From Arthrobotrys musiformis (taxonomy: Eukaryota > Ascomycota > Orbiliomycetes > Orbiliales > Orbiliaceae), in contig JAVHJL010000001.1 of the NCBI GenBank assembly GCA_036971715.1, positions 1,736,001-1,800,000 on the forward strand: a DNA stretch of 64,000 nt, written 5' to 3'. A model generated the notes under the pieces. It searched no databases, had not been told where the DNA came from, and saw only the letters and a list, made by a program, of their open reading frames with translations. A program made the position numbers and the translations under genes. Numbering within the stretch: the first letter of the stretch is position 1; each line of letters starts with the position of its first letter. Below are positions 62,078 to 64,000 of the stretch, piece after piece.

Positions 62078-64000
62078 ATGGTTTACACTACCCAAGTTCC
62101 GTATTTGAGAGTTGTTCTAAACTTTGTAGTACAATTTTATCACTTAGCAAAAGCTGCCCCAGTCACAGACCCAACCGATAATAACGATGGGACCGTCACG
62201 GAGAGTCGAGGTGGTTTATCCCTCTCTGAAACTGGCGTCCTATGTAGTATACCCTTCGAAATCCGCGGTAAAGGCCAGTTCGATGACTTATTGGGCTCTG
62301 GGTTCTGGACTTCGGACGAAGGTTTTCGAACATATCAAGGGACTGACATTCTAGATTCAGTTTTGGGGTTGTTACAAAACGTTAAGCATTCTATTGATGG
62401 TATACATACAGACAACTTTGATATCATATACCTACTACCCAGCGAAAAGGTACTAACTGAACTTCTAAGCCACAGATTCCTCCTGGGAAGATGTTGATGA
62501 CTCAATTCGGATATTCGAACTTAACTCTAAATATGGTGGGTTATCAGCTCCAATAGTATATATACTACCTACGAGCCCGCTACATAGCTATATTTTGCGT
62601 CTACGGGGACTAATATATTCACCGGCTAGGTTGCTTGCGTCTTAACCCTCTCGAGCCACAATATGATGGTGGTGATACAAGTGTTAAAATTCAGAATCAT
62701 GATGAACGAGCATCCACCATTGAACACGCCTTAGGAGACCATGTTACTATCAGTGGCGATATCTCCCAATCCAGCACAAACCAAGAAGAGAGCCCCATTC
62801 TCGGGGGGAGTTGATATCTGGCAATGGTACTATATAGACATGCTAGGTGAAGGGGATGATAATTTTCTTCGGAGACGGATCCAGGAGTTTCAGGGACTAC
62901 CGAATGGGGATACAGCGGCGGCCCTGGAAAGCCCACCCCCACAACTAGGCTCGCCAGGAAGAACAGTAAAGAGGGATGTTAATCCCCCTTTGATAAATTC
63001 CACCGGTGCCATATCAACAATCACTACGACAACCACGAAGGCGGCCCGGACTACCCCAGTTCCGGGATTAGATAAGCCCCAAAATAGTACTATGTGGCTA
63101 CCTCCATCCGTTGACGGGTTGAACTTCTCCCGTAGCCTAGAGCCCAGAGTAGGTGGCGATGGGATGGTTGAAACAGATGTATGGATACATTGTCCCACTC
63201 CGCAGGAAATTTTAGATAATTTCACACTCGATTTTTACCGTAGTCGAGGCATAACCCATGCGCCGGACTGGAGAAACGAAATTCCAGTATCCAGTGTGGC
63301 AGAAGTGCTTAAAACGATCCAGAGAAAGTTAGCAGATTGCCAGGAGTGTGAGTGTCAGACAGAGACGGAGGTTAACAATGGGGCATGGGGGTTGACCCCA
63401 TCGCCTACCTCTGAAGAGTGCCGGGACCGCGACAGCATGATGTGGTGCGCCGAAATAATGGGTATGATAAATTTGGAGAGCGAATTCTACGACTCCCCCG
63501 TCTAGCTTTAAAAGATCCATTTGTGGGCTAACCGTTACGTTGGTCGACTATCTAGGCTGTTACTGTGAGGAAGTTGCAGAAATCAGTGGGAATCTGCCTA
63601 CCACTGATAGGTTTTTACTGGCGAGAGTTTCGCCTGGTCGCTATCTTAGAGGGCGCCGCGAGCACCTAGGAGTGGCTTGGGCCCTCCAGCGCAATTTGCA
63701 AGATCGTATGCAGCGAATGGAAGGGTACACCGAGGATCAAGTCGAGTCAGGCCCCCCTGTTCCAGAAATGGTTCAAATTCAACCAGTTCTTCAACCCCCA
63801 CCAGAAGATTTACAAAACATGGCAGGCTGGGGGTTACTCCCTGGAGGCCCGGCGCCCCCAAGCCCACCCGAAGAAGACTTACAACCCCTCGTGGAGCCAG
63901 CTCCAAATTTCTTTGGTGAGGACGACGAGGTTCCGACCGAGCAACTTCCACCCTACGACAATATCGGCCCGCCGCTGCCGCCGCCGCCGCCGCCACCACC
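62078..64000 (+). CDS. secreted orphan protein with Cys clusters and Pro-rich tail, runs off window
   Basis: Start ATG 62078 with a likely signal peptide (core LRVVLNFVVQFYHLAKA, cleavage before AP). Exons by my reading: 62078-62399, 62476-62535, 62630-62742, 62786-63461 and 63556 onward. Introns 62400-62475 (branch TACTAAC), 62536-62629 and 63462-63555 (branch GCTAAC) are convincing, phase 1 each. The 43-nt intron 62743-62785 is a guess needed to keep the frame. The mature protein has Thr/Pro-rich linkers (N-glycosylation motifs NST, NFS and NFT), a Cys cluster CQECECQ, then CYCEEV after the last intron. From about 63750 it becomes Pro-rich, ending in a poly-Pro run at the window edge. At least 538 aa. 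No known domain recognised. The acidic Pro-rich tail recalls the tandem secreted family but intron positions differ. Confidence 0.6.

Noticed and set aside
63646..63999. 117-codon minus-strand frame rich in Ala and Arg at the window end
   Set aside because: It is the antisense shadow of the Pro-rich coding exon on the plus strand.

Overview
The window looks like nuclear DNA of a filamentous ascomycete (Pezizomycotina). Genes are split by short GT-AG introns of about 43-160 nt, many with recognisable CTAAC-type branch sites. One gene is a Zn2Cys6 regulator of the CTF1/Far fatty-acid family, one is a giant DUF6606/DUF3638/DUF3645 protein, and a phosphoketolase sits head-to-head with an acetate kinase. 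The roughly mid-40s GC, many orphan genes and few transposons would suit a lineage such as Orbiliomycetes, but that is a guess. Several genes look broken if each reading frame is read alone. They become intact once introns are removed, and I checked splice phases and total length for each of these models.

Left part (1-11.6 kb), core and enzyme genes: acetate kinase (minus, runs off the left edge), a 0.7 kb divergent promoter with an 18-bp perfect palindrome, phosphoketolase (plus, 808 aa, six introns), an F-box-like protein (minus), an orphan 206-aa protein, and a secreted, probably GPI-anchored type-B carboxylesterase with a complete catalytic triad. Phosphoketolase makes acetyl phosphate from sugar phosphates and acetate kinase converts it to acetate plus ATP, so the pair forms a short fermentative or acetate-producing route.

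Middle part (11.6-27 kb): mostly gene-poor DNA around one regulator, a 919-aa CTF1/Far-type factor (15.9-18.9 kb). I see no supportable gene in 11.57-15.92 kb or in 18.94-26.96 kb.

Right part (27-64 kb), an orphan-gene island. Its core is a tandem, co-directional array of three divergent paralogues (41.8-35.5 kb, minus). All three have a signal peptide, the same three intron positions with phases 1-2-1, a conserved Leu-Cys just after the first intron, and C-terminal halves with an amphipathic or basic patch followed by a disordered tail. Next to it lies the 3115-aa DUF6606/DUF3638/DUF3645 gene (54.06-44.33 kb), which carries SF2-helicase-like GEGKS and DEAH motifs. Around these sit seven orphan proteins, helical or partly disordered, without signal peptides (27.0, 29.6, 33.2, 34.9, 43.1, 55.6 and 58.0 kb). 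A further secreted, Cys-containing, Pro-rich multi-exon gene runs off the right edge. I cannot assign a function to the island. It is the most likely place for an undescribed system, and the tandem secreted family is its best-supported novelty.
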